Source of the DNA: Bacteroidales bacterium
Lineage (GTDB): Bacteria; Bacteroidota; Bacteroidia; Bacteroidales; VadinHA17
Assembly: GCA_025455395.1 (NCBI GenBank)
Contig: JALOMO010000019.1
Location: forward strand, 1-37,106
Length of the DNA stretch: 37,106 nucleotides
Reading direction: 5' to 3'
Shown here: piece by piece, positions 8,830 through 16,986 of the stretch
Position numbering within the stretch: the stretch's first letter is position 1
Layout of the letters: each line of letters opens with the position of its first letter
Translations under genes and position numbers: made by a program
Notes under the pieces: generated by a model
Seen by the model: only the letters and a program-made list of their open reading frames with translations
Database searches by the model: none
Told to the model about the DNA's origin: nothing

Positions 8830-10488
8830 ATGATAAAACTGAAATCACTTCTGCTCTTATCAGTGTTCATTTCCGGATGCAATACTGCTGTCAATTATGA
8901 TGTTCTCATCAGAAACGGACGTATTGTCGACGGCTCCGGTTCGTCATCCTTCACCGGTGACATAGGTATCAATGCCGACACCATTGCTGCTATCGGGAAC
9001 CTGAAAAATGCTACGGGAGAACTGCTGGTTGACGCCGGAGGAATGGCTGTGGCACCAGGCTTCATCAACATGCTCAGCTGGGCGGTTGAGTCTCTTATTG
9101 AGGACGGCCGGTCGCAGAGCGACATAAGACAGGGAGTGACGCTCGAGATACTCGGTGAGGGCGACTCATGGGGCCCGCTGAACGAGAAGATGAAAGCTGA
9201 CCTTAAAGCACAGCAGGGAGATATAAAATATGATATCGGATGGACATCCCTCGGTGAATACCTTGAGTATCTTGAGAAGAGAGGTGTCTCAACTAATGTT
9301 GCCTCCTTTGTCGGCACATCAACCCTGAGAATACATACCGTGGGTTATGAAGACCGTGATCCGACGGAATCTGAGCTTGATGCCATGAAGCTCCTGGTAA
9401 GGCAGGCGATGGAAGAAGGCGCCGTTGGTATCAGCTCGGCACTCGAATATGTTCCGGCAAGCTTTGCCGGTACCGGTGAGCTGATTGAATTATGCAGGGT
9501 TGCTGCTGAATATGACGGCATGTATATATCGCATCTGAGGAATGAAGGGGATCAGCTTCTAGAGTGTATGGATGAGCTCATCACAGTTGCCAAAGAGGCA
9601 GGGATAAGATCAGAGATCTACCACTTCAAGCAGGTAGGCACTTCAAACTGGGATAAGCTTGACAGGGCGGTGGACAAGATAGACTCGGCAAATGCTGCCG
9701 GTTTGTATATTACTGCTGACATGTACAATTATATCGCCAGCTCAACCGGCTTTGACATCATCATGCCCGACTGGGTACAGGAGGGTGGCTTCAGCGAGTG
9801 GACAAAGAGGCTTGCAGACCCGGAAATAAGGAAAAAAGTAGGTCCGGCAATACGAGATGCAATATCAAACAAAACAGGCTCAGCAGACAAGGTTCTGATA
9901 ATCGGTTTTAACAATGACTCACTCAAGTATCTCACAGGCAAGAGTCTTGCCGAGGTGGCTGAGCTAAGAGGCAAGACACCCGAGGAGACAGTAATGGACC
10001 TTGTGATACAGGACGGAAGCAGGGTCGGTGTTGTATACTTCTCAATGTCAGAGGAGAACATCAAAAGACAAATAGCCTTGCCATGGATGAGCTTCTGCTC
10101 CGATGGGCAGTCGCTGGCACCGGAGGGAGTTTTCCTGAAGTCAAATACCCACCCTCGGGCATACGGCAATTTTGCCAGGTTGCTTGGTAAGTATGTAAGG
10201 GAAGAAAAGGTGATCTCCCTCGAAGAGGCAGTGAGAAGGCTCACCTCCTTCCCTGCAGGTAACCTGAGGATTGAAAAGCGTGGGGTGCTGGCACCAGGGT
10301 ATTACGCTGACATAGTGATATTCGATCCGGAAAAGGTGCAGGATCACTCTACCTTTGACAAGCCCCACCAATACTCCACCGGGATGAGTCATGTCTTCGT
10401 AAACGGGGTGCAGGTGCTGAAGGATGGTGAGCATACGGGTGCCACGCCGGGTCGTGTGGTACGCGGACCGGGGTGGGTTCTTAGATGA
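8830..10488 (+). CDS. Lipoprotein of the N-acyl-D-amino-acid deacylase / amidohydrolase family lacking the HxH motif
   Basis: 552 residues from MIKLKSLLLL; an ATG four codons earlier is equally open. The lipobox is FISGC (Cys17). The amidohydrolase scaffold is clear: an N-terminal beta part (YDVLIRNGRIVDGSG), the barrel, and a C-terminal return of the beta part (RGVLAPGYYADIVIFDP, HVFVNGVQVL). D-aminoacylase landmarks kept are His235 in ISHLRNEG, His265 in IYHFKQVG, Asp425 in CSDG and HPRAYGNFARLLGKYV. Two are lost: GFIDxHxH reads GFINMLSW, replacing both histidines with Leu82 and Trp84, and the metal-bridging Cys position reads GEGD. A single-metal enzyme acting on N-acyl or dipeptide-like substrates is my inference. 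Being divergent from susC suggests shared control. Confidence 0.85.
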   Translation: MIKLKSLLLLSVFISGCNTAVNYDVLIRNGRIVDGSGSSSFTGDIGINADTIAAIGNLKNATGELLVDAGGMAVAPGFINMLSWAVESLIEDGRSQSDIRQGVTLEILGEGDSWGPLNEKMKADLKAQQGDIKYDIGWTSLGEYLEYLEKRGVSTNVASFVGTSTLRIHTVGYEDRDPTESELDAMKLLVRQAMEEGAVGISSALEYVPASFAGTGELIELCRVAAEYDGMYISHLRNEGDQLLECMDELITVAKEAGIRSEIYHFKQVGTSNWDKLDRAVDKIDSANAAGLYITADMYNYIASSTGFDIIMPDWVQEGGFSEWTKRLADPEIRKKVGPAIRDAISNKTGSADKVLIIGFNNDSLKYLTGKSLAEVAELRGKTPEETVMDLVIQDGSRVGVVYFSMSEENIKRQIALPWMSFCSDGQSLAPEGVFLKSNTHPRAYGNFARLLGKYVREEKVISLEEAVRRLTSFPAGNLRIEKRGVLAPGYYADIVIFDPEKVQDHSTFDKPHQYSTGMSHVFVNGVQVLKDGEHTGATPGRVVRGPGWVLR

Positions 10489-10490
10489 GC

Positions 10491-12269
10491 TCAGGGCAAT
10501 GTATAGAAGGGTTGTAACATCGGGGAAGGCTCATTGCTGAACAACTGAAACAAGACGGAGTCTTTCAGTATATCTGTGAAGAGTGCTGGCTTGCCGTCAA
10601 GAATGACCTGGTTGTTAATGAAGCGTATCCCGTGAGAATAGTCAACATACCACCATATATGTCCGCTATAAACCGGCTGTATCGGTTTTGAGTCCGGCTT
10701 GTGCCATCCATACAGAACCACCCTGTCAGTGCGATCTGCTATCCGCGACGAGATGATCACGTCTTTCTTGATGCCTGCCACCAGCTGCCCATGATGCCCT
10801 CCAGCCTCAGACAGCTGTTTTTCGATCTGTGCGTTGTGCTCTCCGAACTTAGTCACAAGCTCATTCGCATTGCCGACAGGCACATAATTGAACGGGGTTA
10901 GCTTTATGTCGGCAGCGGCCCAGATATGGTCACTGAGCTTTGCCGTCAGCATTGAGGCACCAAACAGGTCAGCAAGCCTCTGTGCCGTACGGGGATTCAT
11001 CGGTATGCGGCAGAAGTCATCATCACTCCCTATCGCCAGGTAATCGGGCATGACCTCATATTCGATAATGTGTTTAGTGCCCTCAAGGTCTTCAAATTCA
11101 CCTTTCAGTCGCAAGGTCTGCCGCAGAAAGTCCGGTATGTTGCCTGAGGATGCTGCCCTGAATATCTCCTCCTCCCGCTCCTCAAGCGGCAGGTCATTTA
11201 TACGTATCATGAATGCCGTTCCGGTCTCACCCGATGGATCACGGTTGGGTATGTTAAGTCTCCTTAGAGGAATAATTATGGTATCAGCTATCATCTCTGT
11301 GTAAGCCCTTTCGCCAAAGTACCTGTATCCCTTCTGCTCGTACTTTGTGCCATTCAGCATGCTGTGAATGAACCCGTTATATTCAACCTGCCGTGTATGA
11401 TAAATCCTGCCCTCCGGATTTGGCTTAAGGTTAAACTCAATCCTGCCCCTTTCAGCACGAAACCTGCTCAATGAATCGAGCTCTTTTTCCCTGAACCTGA
11501 ATTCAGAAGAAAAATATTTCAGCATCATCTTACTGCGGTACCAGGTACCTCCTGTCGGTGAAACCAGCGGCTTGCCGTTATATACAACCACACTGTCATT
11601 GTATGCCAGTGTGCAGAGATATTTGTCATTGCCTGATTTAATCCACTTTACAAGCTTAGGGCCATAGATCGTGTCCTCATACCCGTAGTTGCTGTCGAGG
11701 AAGGCAATCCTGACCACATCTGACGGAATCTCATCTAATGCATCGAGGTAGCTGAAAATAAATCTTCCTCCTCCGCTGTGACCGTTGAGAACCAGTTCAG
11801 GTCTCCAGGGTGAAAATATTTCGGTGACTTCATCGATTATGCCTCTGACCTGATCTCGGTAATCCGGTGTGGCAGCCTTCCAGGCCGGCCAGCTTTTCAT
11901 GTCATTCTCAAGGTAAGCAACAACGACTATCCTGTCTGTCAGAATGTTTCTCAGAAATCTTGTCTGAGCAGCTATGTGCTGAATATCGAAGTGCCAGTCG
12001 TCGCCCACCTTGATTTTCTTACCAAATGTCTGTTCTATTGTATTACCGTTAGGCAGGGCATAAAAGACAATAAGTACACGATCATCATCCCCGAACCCTG
12101 TCAAAGGTGCATTTATAAGGATCCTGGTACCGGGAGGGGAGTTCTCGATGACCATCTGCTGTTCCCCGAAAACGCCGGATGGCTTAAATCCTGCCAGTTC
12201 CTGCGACGGTGCAGGAGGTACTGTTAAAAGAAGGTAAGACAGAAATAATAGAATGATTTTTTCTACCAC
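10491..12269 (-). CDS. Secreted two-domain alpha/beta-hydrolase, substrate unknown
   Basis: 592 residues from a GTG start; a TTG three codons earlier is the only other in-frame start, because a stop codon lies two codons upstream of that TTG and the first ATG is about 39 codons in, after the signal peptide (IILLFLSYLLLTVPPAPSQ). The N-terminal half is an alpha/beta-hydrolase: a nucleophile elbow GHSGGG with Ser165, a possible acid Asp192 in AFLDSN, and a likely catalytic His302 in GFIHSMLNG. The C-terminal 230 residues form a separate domain I cannot name, with LYGWHKPDSKPIQP, HIWWYVDYSHGIRFI and GGHHGQLVAGIKKDV. It follows the pectate lyase gene by 35 bases (26 if TTG is used), so it is probably the last gene of the pectin operon; an esterase acting on pectin substituents is an inference. 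Confidence 0.75.
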   Translation of the reverse strand: MVEKIILLFLSYLLLTVPPAPSQELAGFKPSGVFGEQQMVIENSPPGTRILINAPLTGFGDDDRVLIVFYALPNGNTIEQTFGKKIKVGDDWHFDIQHIAAQTRFLRNILTDRIVVVAYLENDMKSWPAWKAATPDYRDQVRGIIDEVTEIFSPWRPELVLNGHSGGGRFIFSYLDALDEIPSDVVRIAFLDSNYGYEDTIYGPKLVKWIKSGNDKYLCTLAYNDSVVVYNGKPLVSPTGGTWYRSKMMLKYFSSEFRFREKELDSLSRFRAERGRIEFNLKPNPEGRIYHTRQVEYNGFIHSMLNGTKYEQKGYRYFGERAYTEMIADTIIIPLRRLNIPNRDPSGETGTAFMIRINDLPLEEREEEIFRAASSGNIPDFLRQTLRLKGEFEDLEGTKHIIEYEVMPDYLAIGSDDDFCRIPMNPRTAQRLADLFGASMLTAKLSDHIWAAADIKLTPFNYVPVGNANELVTKFGEHNAQIEKQLSEAGGHHGQLVAGIKKDVIISSRIADRTDRVVLYGWHKPDSKPIQPVYSGHIWWYVDYSHGIRFINNQVILDGKPALFTDILKDSVLFQLFSNEPSPMLQPFYTLP

Positions 12270-12304
12270 AGTGGACAAAGAGTTTTATGGAGTTGCACAG
12301 TTTT

Positions 12305-13645
12305 TTATCTTATTCCGTTGATATACTCCTCGAGCATTGTATATCCTGACCGGCTTGTTTTGTTTCTGTCATCAGGATTATCAGGATCCAGCCCTTTTTT
12401 TACCTCCCAGAAATCTGGCATTCCGTCTTTGTCTCTGTCAGGCAGTTCATTGTATGTCTTCAGTTCAGGCCATCCTCCAGCACCTTCCTGAGAGTCGATT
12501 ATCCCAGTGCCTTCACCGTATGAATCACCATAAGCACACTTTCCTGAAATGACCTCACTGATGATCCTTTCATCAAGTGGATCGCGTCTCGGCAGTATTG
12601 CACCGGCATTCTTCAGAACGAGTTTATATGCCTTTCGCGCTTTTTCTGTCTTTACAGGTGCAAAGGGGAAGGGTTGCTCCGACCTGATATTGTCTGACTC
12701 TGCAAAGTCACCCTGCACCCCTCCGTTCCAGTTGTCGGCCGTCACCTCCCTGCTGCCCTCCATATAGTTACCTCTGATATACCACTTTCCAAGCGAGTCA
12801 GAGGGATCGACGATGCGGTAACGAACCTGTTTCTTCGTTGCAGGGCCGGCTTTGTAATAGTTGTTGATCATATTCTGCTGGCCCATCTCACCGCCATATG
12901 AGCTGTTAAAGCCCCAGTTGAAGATGATATTATTCCTGAAGTCAACAATCTCCGTCTCACGTGTCTCAGGATGGTATCTGGCACCACAGAAGCGCGGGTT
13001 ACGGCTCGTGTGGCTGGCCAGAAGATTATGATGAAATGATGCTCCTTCACCTCCCCATATCCCTCCGTATCCATGCTCTCCTTTCGGGTGGCCCGCAGCA
13101 TACAGGCTCTCTGAAACAATGCACCACTGCATCGTGAAGTTCTCATTGTTATAGAATGAGGCTGCTTCATCAACCGACCAGCTCATTGAGCAGTGATCAA
13201 TGATAATGTTTCTGTTGCCTATGCCGGTAATTGCATCTGATGGATCACCGGCAACAGAACCTATACCGCACCTGAACCTGATGTATCTGATGATTACATT
13301 ATCGGCTTCGACGGAGACCGTAAAATTTTTAATGCAGATGCCATCTCCCGGGGCTGTCTGGCCTGCGATGGTGACATCACCCTTTGTTATGTCAAGCCCC
13401 CGTTTAAGCTCAATAGTGCCAGACACTGCAAAGACTATTGTTTTAGGTCCGGGCTTGTTAAGCGCCCATCGTAAAGAACCCTCTGGAGGTTTGTTAACAG
13501 AATCTTTCAGGTTAGTGACAATATAAACTTCGCCACCTCTTCCGCCTGAGGTGTAACGGCCATAACCCTCAGCACCCGGAAAGGCTGGAACCTGAGCCTG
13601 AAGGACCGTAGTAATGAAGAACAATGCTAATGTCAGCTTTCTCAT
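12305..13645 (-). CDS. Secreted pectate lyase, polysaccharide lyase family 1
   Basis: 446 residues with a type I signal peptide ending VLQAQ. The mature N-terminus FPGAEGYGRYTSGGRGG and the following VTNLKDS...GSLRWAL...IVFAVSGTIEL are the signature of Bacteroidota PL1 lyases, built as a right-handed parallel beta-helix. IIIDHCSMSWSVDE (about 147-160) and RNPRF (Arg215, Arg218) correspond to the substrate and Ca2+ region and catalytic arginine area of the family. The C-terminus (about 402-446) carries a D-x-D-x-DGMPDxWE motif, a calcium-binding thrombospondin-3-like tail often seen after PL1 domains. The enzyme cleaves polygalacturonate by beta-elimination. Its ATG overlaps the GH28 stop (ATGA), so translation is probably coupled. 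Confidence 0.92.
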   Translation of the reverse strand: MRKLTLALFFITTVLQAQVPAFPGAEGYGRYTSGGRGGEVYIVTNLKDSVNKPPEGSLRWALNKPGPKTIVFAVSGTIELKRGLDITKGDVTIAGQTAPGDGICIKNFTVSVEADNVIIRYIRFRCGIGSVAGDPSDAITGIGNRNIIIDHCSMSWSVDEAASFYNNENFTMQWCIVSESLYAAGHPKGEHGYGGIWGGEGASFHHNLLASHTSRNPRFCGARYHPETRETEIVDFRNNIIFNWGFNSSYGGEMGQQNMINNYYKAGPATKKQVRYRIVDPSDSLGKWYIRGNYMEGSREVTADNWNGGVQGDFAESDNIRSEQPFPFAPVKTEKARKAYKLVLKNAGAILPRRDPLDERIISEVISGKCAYGDSYGEGTGIIDSQEGAGGWPELKTYNELPDRDKDGMPDFWEVKKGLDPDNPDDRNKTSRSGYTMLEEYINGIR

Positions 13646-15330
13646 TCAATAGTCTTTACATGAGTTGTACCGTCAGGTTTGACAAACTCTATTCTGATCT
13701 CTCGTGACTTGTCCCCTGCAACTTCAAAGATAGTCTCATTTATCTCATTTACCTTCAGCCCCTGAATATCAACGCTGCTGCTGTTTAAAATGCGGACCAG
13801 GGGCATGGTCCCGACAGTGAGGTGGATGTTTTTAATTTTTATTTTGCTGGCGTCAATACATACAATTCCACTTTCTGCCTGTATATCAATATTTTCAAGA
13901 GTGACATTCTCAAGGTTGAGTTCTGGCAGCCCCTGCAGGTATATTGCCTGAAGGGCACCCCGGCATGTCAGGTTCCTGATAGTGATATTCCTGAAGTGAG
14001 GTGTCTCCTCAGTCACAGGGGGTATCTCTCCGGTGGTCGTTTCAATATTCTTTCCCTCTGCCAGCATGTCCGACACTGACAGTCCCCCGTAATAGAGGTT
14101 AAAAGAGACTGCCTGGGTGGGAATGTTCGTCATTCGTATATTATCGAACCAGATATTCTCGACAACTCCTCCCCTTCCGCGGTTACTTTTAAACCGCAGA
14201 CCTACATCTGTTCCCATGAAAGTGCAATCAGCCACAGACATGTTCCTGACGCCTCCTGACATCTCACTGCCAATTGTCACACCTCCGTGCCCGTGGTAGA
14301 CGATACAATTCCTTATGATCAGGTTCTCGGTGGGTTTACCTCTTTTGCGACCGTCGGCATTCTTACCTGACTTGATGCATATAGCATCATCTCCCACGTC
14401 AAAATTACTGTTATAGAGAAGAGTGTTCTTACATGACTCAATGTCAATGCCGTCTCCGTTCTGAGAGTACCATGGATTCTTTACGCTTATGTTTCTTATA
14501 GTAAGATCCTCGCACATTAGCGGATGGAGGCACCAGGCCGGAGAATTTTGAAATACAGGGCCGTCAAGCAGCACCTTGCGGCAGTTGACAAGGCTGACCA
14601 TTACGGGACGAAGGAAGTCCCTGATGCTTTCAAACTCGCTGATGTCTCTGAACTGAACCGGAACATTCATCTCGCTCATCTCGTGTCCTCTTTTATATGA
14701 CTCGGAGGGATACCATATCTTCCCGTCTTCGCTTATTATGCCTCCCGAGCCAACCAACTCCTTCCATTGCATTGAGGTAAGCTTCTCTTTTTTTACAGGT
14801 CTCCATGCCTCTCCTGTTCCGTCCCATACGCCCTTTCCGGTAAATGCTATGTTCTCAAGATCCTTACCGTAAATGGGGGAGATGCATCTGTATGTATCAT
14901 ATCCCTCGAAACTGGTTTCAATAAGCGGATAAAGACTTTTATCAGGACTGAATATCACCAGGGCACCATCTTCAGCATGAATCCTCAGGTTGCTCTTCAG
15001 AATAACCGGGCCTGTCAGCCATATTCCGGGAGGGATAATGACTGTGCCACCACCTTTTTCAGTAACAGCTTCAATAGCATCAGCAAATGCATTCGTGTTA
15101 AGGTGCCGGCCGTCGCCCAGGGCGCCAAAGTCAATGATACTGACACTGTTATCGGGGAAAGAGGGTTCCTTTACCACCGGCATGTCAAATTCAAGCCCGT
15201 GGTAGAGGTACTCTGTCAGTGCAGCATTCTCACCTGCCCTGGTGCATGCGCTCAGAAACGTGATGAGCAGTGATGACAGAATTAATATCATTTGTCTGGT
15301 CTTGAAATTCAGTTTGTTCATTTCTTCCAT
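13642..15330 (-). CDS. GH28 polygalacturonase-type lipoprotein
   Basis: 562 residues; an alternative ATG lies three codons in. The lipobox is FLSAC (Cys29), followed by TRAGEN without acidic residues, so it is probably retained on the periplasmic face. A pectate-lyase-3-like N-terminal segment (VSIIDFGALGDG) leads into the beta-helix. All GH28 active-site motifs are present: NGDG with Asp293, Asp314-Asp315 in VGDDAICIKSG, GHG with His348 in HGHGGVTIGSEMSGG, and RFK at 379-381. These catalyse hydrolysis of alpha-1,4-galacturonic linkages in homogalacturonan or, in some subfamilies, rhamnogalacturonan; exo or endo action is not readable. It starts 24 bases after GH43 in the same operon. Confidence 0.93.
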   Translation of the reverse strand: MEEMNKLNFKTRQMILILSSLLITFLSACTRAGENAALTEYLYHGLEFDMPVVKEPSFPDNSVSIIDFGALGDGRHLNTNAFADAIEAVTEKGGGTVIIPPGIWLTGPVILKSNLRIHAEDGALVIFSPDKSLYPLIETSFEGYDTYRCISPIYGKDLENIAFTGKGVWDGTGEAWRPVKKEKLTSMQWKELVGSGGIISEDGKIWYPSESYKRGHEMSEMNVPVQFRDISEFESIRDFLRPVMVSLVNCRKVLLDGPVFQNSPAWCLHPLMCEDLTIRNISVKNPWYSQNGDGIDIESCKNTLLYNSNFDVGDDAICIKSGKNADGRKRGKPTENLIIRNCIVYHGHGGVTIGSEMSGGVRNMSVADCTFMGTDVGLRFKSNRGRGGVVENIWFDNIRMTNIPTQAVSFNLYYGGLSVSDMLAEGKNIETTTGEIPPVTEETPHFRNITIRNLTCRGALQAIYLQGLPELNLENVTLENIDIQAESGIVCIDASKIKIKNIHLTVGTMPLVRILNSSSVDIQGLKVNEINETIFEVAGDKSREIRIEFVKPDGTTHVKTIE

Positions 15331-15354
15331 TTTTTTTCTTCTAACGGCTCATCG

Positions 15355-16968
15355 TTATTGGGTTTTCTCAATCCTGTACCAGTCTATATCCATATACCCT
15401 GCGTCATTTATGAATCCTTCTCTGATCGCAAAAAAGCCGATCTTGGCGCCTATCCAGAGGCCCGGACGTGCATAAAAAGGATTGCCGGCAATGTGATATT
15501 CCTTCCCATCCATGCTGTAACTGAACCTGCATACTGCTTCCTTCCCCACCTCTATCCTGAACCAGAGGGTAGCGGCATCTGTCTCAGCATTAAATATCAA
15601 CTCCCCGCCGGAGCCCCTGTTTGCGTCTCTGCAGTTTACAACCCTCAGCATCTGCTTTCCCTCTTCATTTCTCACTGAGATGTACTGGTAATCCTGGCCC
15701 ATTATGATCATCCCCGCCTCTTCACCATCATGCCTGAGGTTAAATTTCATCAAAGCCGTAGCAGTAAATGATTCGGCTGGCAGTTTCTGCAGAAACAAGT
15801 TCGGTACCGTCCAGAGATTGGGAGTGCTGTCAGGTGCAGCGATACAGTTCAACCTGAAGCAGCCGTATGCCTCAGAGGGGTATCCCCAGGTAAGGGAGGG
15901 GTTGGTTTGCCACTGCCACTGCAGTCCCATCATGTTACCATTAAATTCATCATTTATCTGAAGTGTCTCTTTTGGGTATAATTCGGCTGCTTCCGGCATT
16001 GTGAATGAGCCAACCGGTTCACCAGTTCCATCTCCGTCTTCATCAGAGCCGATGACCGGCCAATCGTCAATCCACTTCACAGGCTGCAAATGCACAACCC
16101 TTCCGTAAGCTCCCTTATCCTGAAAATGAATGAACCAGTCCTCTCCCGAAGAGGTTGTTACCCAGGCGCCCTGATGTGGCCCGTTAATGGCGGTACGCCC
16201 CTGATGCATTACAATCCTTTCTTCATATGGGCCGAAGATATACTTAGATCTGAGTACAATCTGCCAGCCATATGTCACACCTCCGGCGGGTGCAAAAATA
16301 TAATAGTAGCCGTTGCGCTTATAGAATTTCGGTCCCTCCACTGTAGGATGGTTATCATGCCCGTCAAAGACCATCACTGCTTCATCATTAACTGCTGTAC
16401 CTTCTGCATTCATCCTGCTGACCATGAGGACGCTCTTCACTCCCGCCCTGCTACCGGCGAAGGCATAGACCAGGTAAGCGTTGCCATCATCATCCCACAG
16501 TGGAGAAGGATCTATCAGTCCTCTGCCGCTGCGGACCATGACTGGCGTTGACCAGGGACCCGCAGGGTCACTGGCCCTGATCATGAAGATCCCATGGTCG
16601 GGGTCAGGGTAATAGATATAAAATCCGCCGTTATGTTCTCTTATACAGGGAGCCCATACACCCCCGCCGTGCCTCACCACGGTGAAGTACTCTTCAGGCT
16701 CCAGTCTCCTAAGAGCATAACCGATAATGCTCCAGCTTACCAGATCGCGGGAATGAAGAACCGGGAGCCCGGGCACACAGTTGAACGAAGAGGCGACCAT
16801 GTAATAATCTTCTCCGACCCTGATGACATCAGGATCGGAGAAGTCAGCATGCAGCACCGGGTTGGTGTAAACAATGCTACCGGTTTTGTTGTCAGGGGCG
16901 CAGGCTTCAATCAACAGAAGAACCGCCGGAAAAACCAGCCACCTGATCAGGTTTATGAATGATCTCAT
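15355..16968 (-). CDS. GH43-family lipoprotein (arabinofuranosidase/xylosidase type) with C-terminal beta-sandwich
   Basis: 537 residues. The lipobox is LLIEAC (Cys23) followed by APDNKTG, lacking a strong surface-export signal. The five-bladed propeller (about 33-320) opens with NPVLHADFSDPDVIR and carries the three GH43 acids: general base Asp45, pKa-modulating Asp153 in GLIDPSPLWDDDG, and general acid Glu211 in TVEGPKFYKRNG. The C-terminal part (about 340-537) is a concanavalin-like sandwich resembling GH43_C2/DUF1349 (LWFRIEVGKEAVCRFSYSMDGKEYH). GH43 enzymes release arabinose or xylose; in this pectin context side-chain arabinose or xylogalacturonan xylose is the likely target, which is inference. 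It is 18 bases downstream of the DUF4957-like gene. Confidence 0.9.
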   Translation of the reverse strand: MRSFINLIRWLVFPAVLLLIEACAPDNKTGSIVYTNPVLHADFSDPDVIRVGEDYYMVASSFNCVPGLPVLHSRDLVSWSIIGYALRRLEPEEYFTVVRHGGGVWAPCIREHNGGFYIYYPDPDHGIFMIRASDPAGPWSTPVMVRSGRGLIDPSPLWDDDGNAYLVYAFAGSRAGVKSVLMVSRMNAEGTAVNDEAVMVFDGHDNHPTVEGPKFYKRNGYYYIFAPAGGVTYGWQIVLRSKYIFGPYEERIVMHQGRTAINGPHQGAWVTTSSGEDWFIHFQDKGAYGRVVHLQPVKWIDDWPVIGSDEDGDGTGEPVGSFTMPEAAELYPKETLQINDEFNGNMMGLQWQWQTNPSLTWGYPSEAYGCFRLNCIAAPDSTPNLWTVPNLFLQKLPAESFTATALMKFNLRHDGEEAGMIIMGQDYQYISVRNEEGKQMLRVVNCRDANRGSGGELIFNAETDAATLWFRIEVGKEAVCRFSYSMDGKEYHIAGNPFYARPGLWIGAKIGFFAIREGFINDAGYMDIDWYRIEKTQ

Positions 16969-16986
16969 ATAGAGTTATAGCCATCC

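Noticed and set aside
9729-10244. 171-codon minus-strand frame inside the deacylase-like gene
   Set aside because: Antisense to conserved amidohydrolase sequence; no motif, signal peptide or start context.
16090-16551. 153-codon plus-strand frame inside GH43
   Set aside because: Antisense to the GH43 propeller including catalytic residues; no independent coding evidence.
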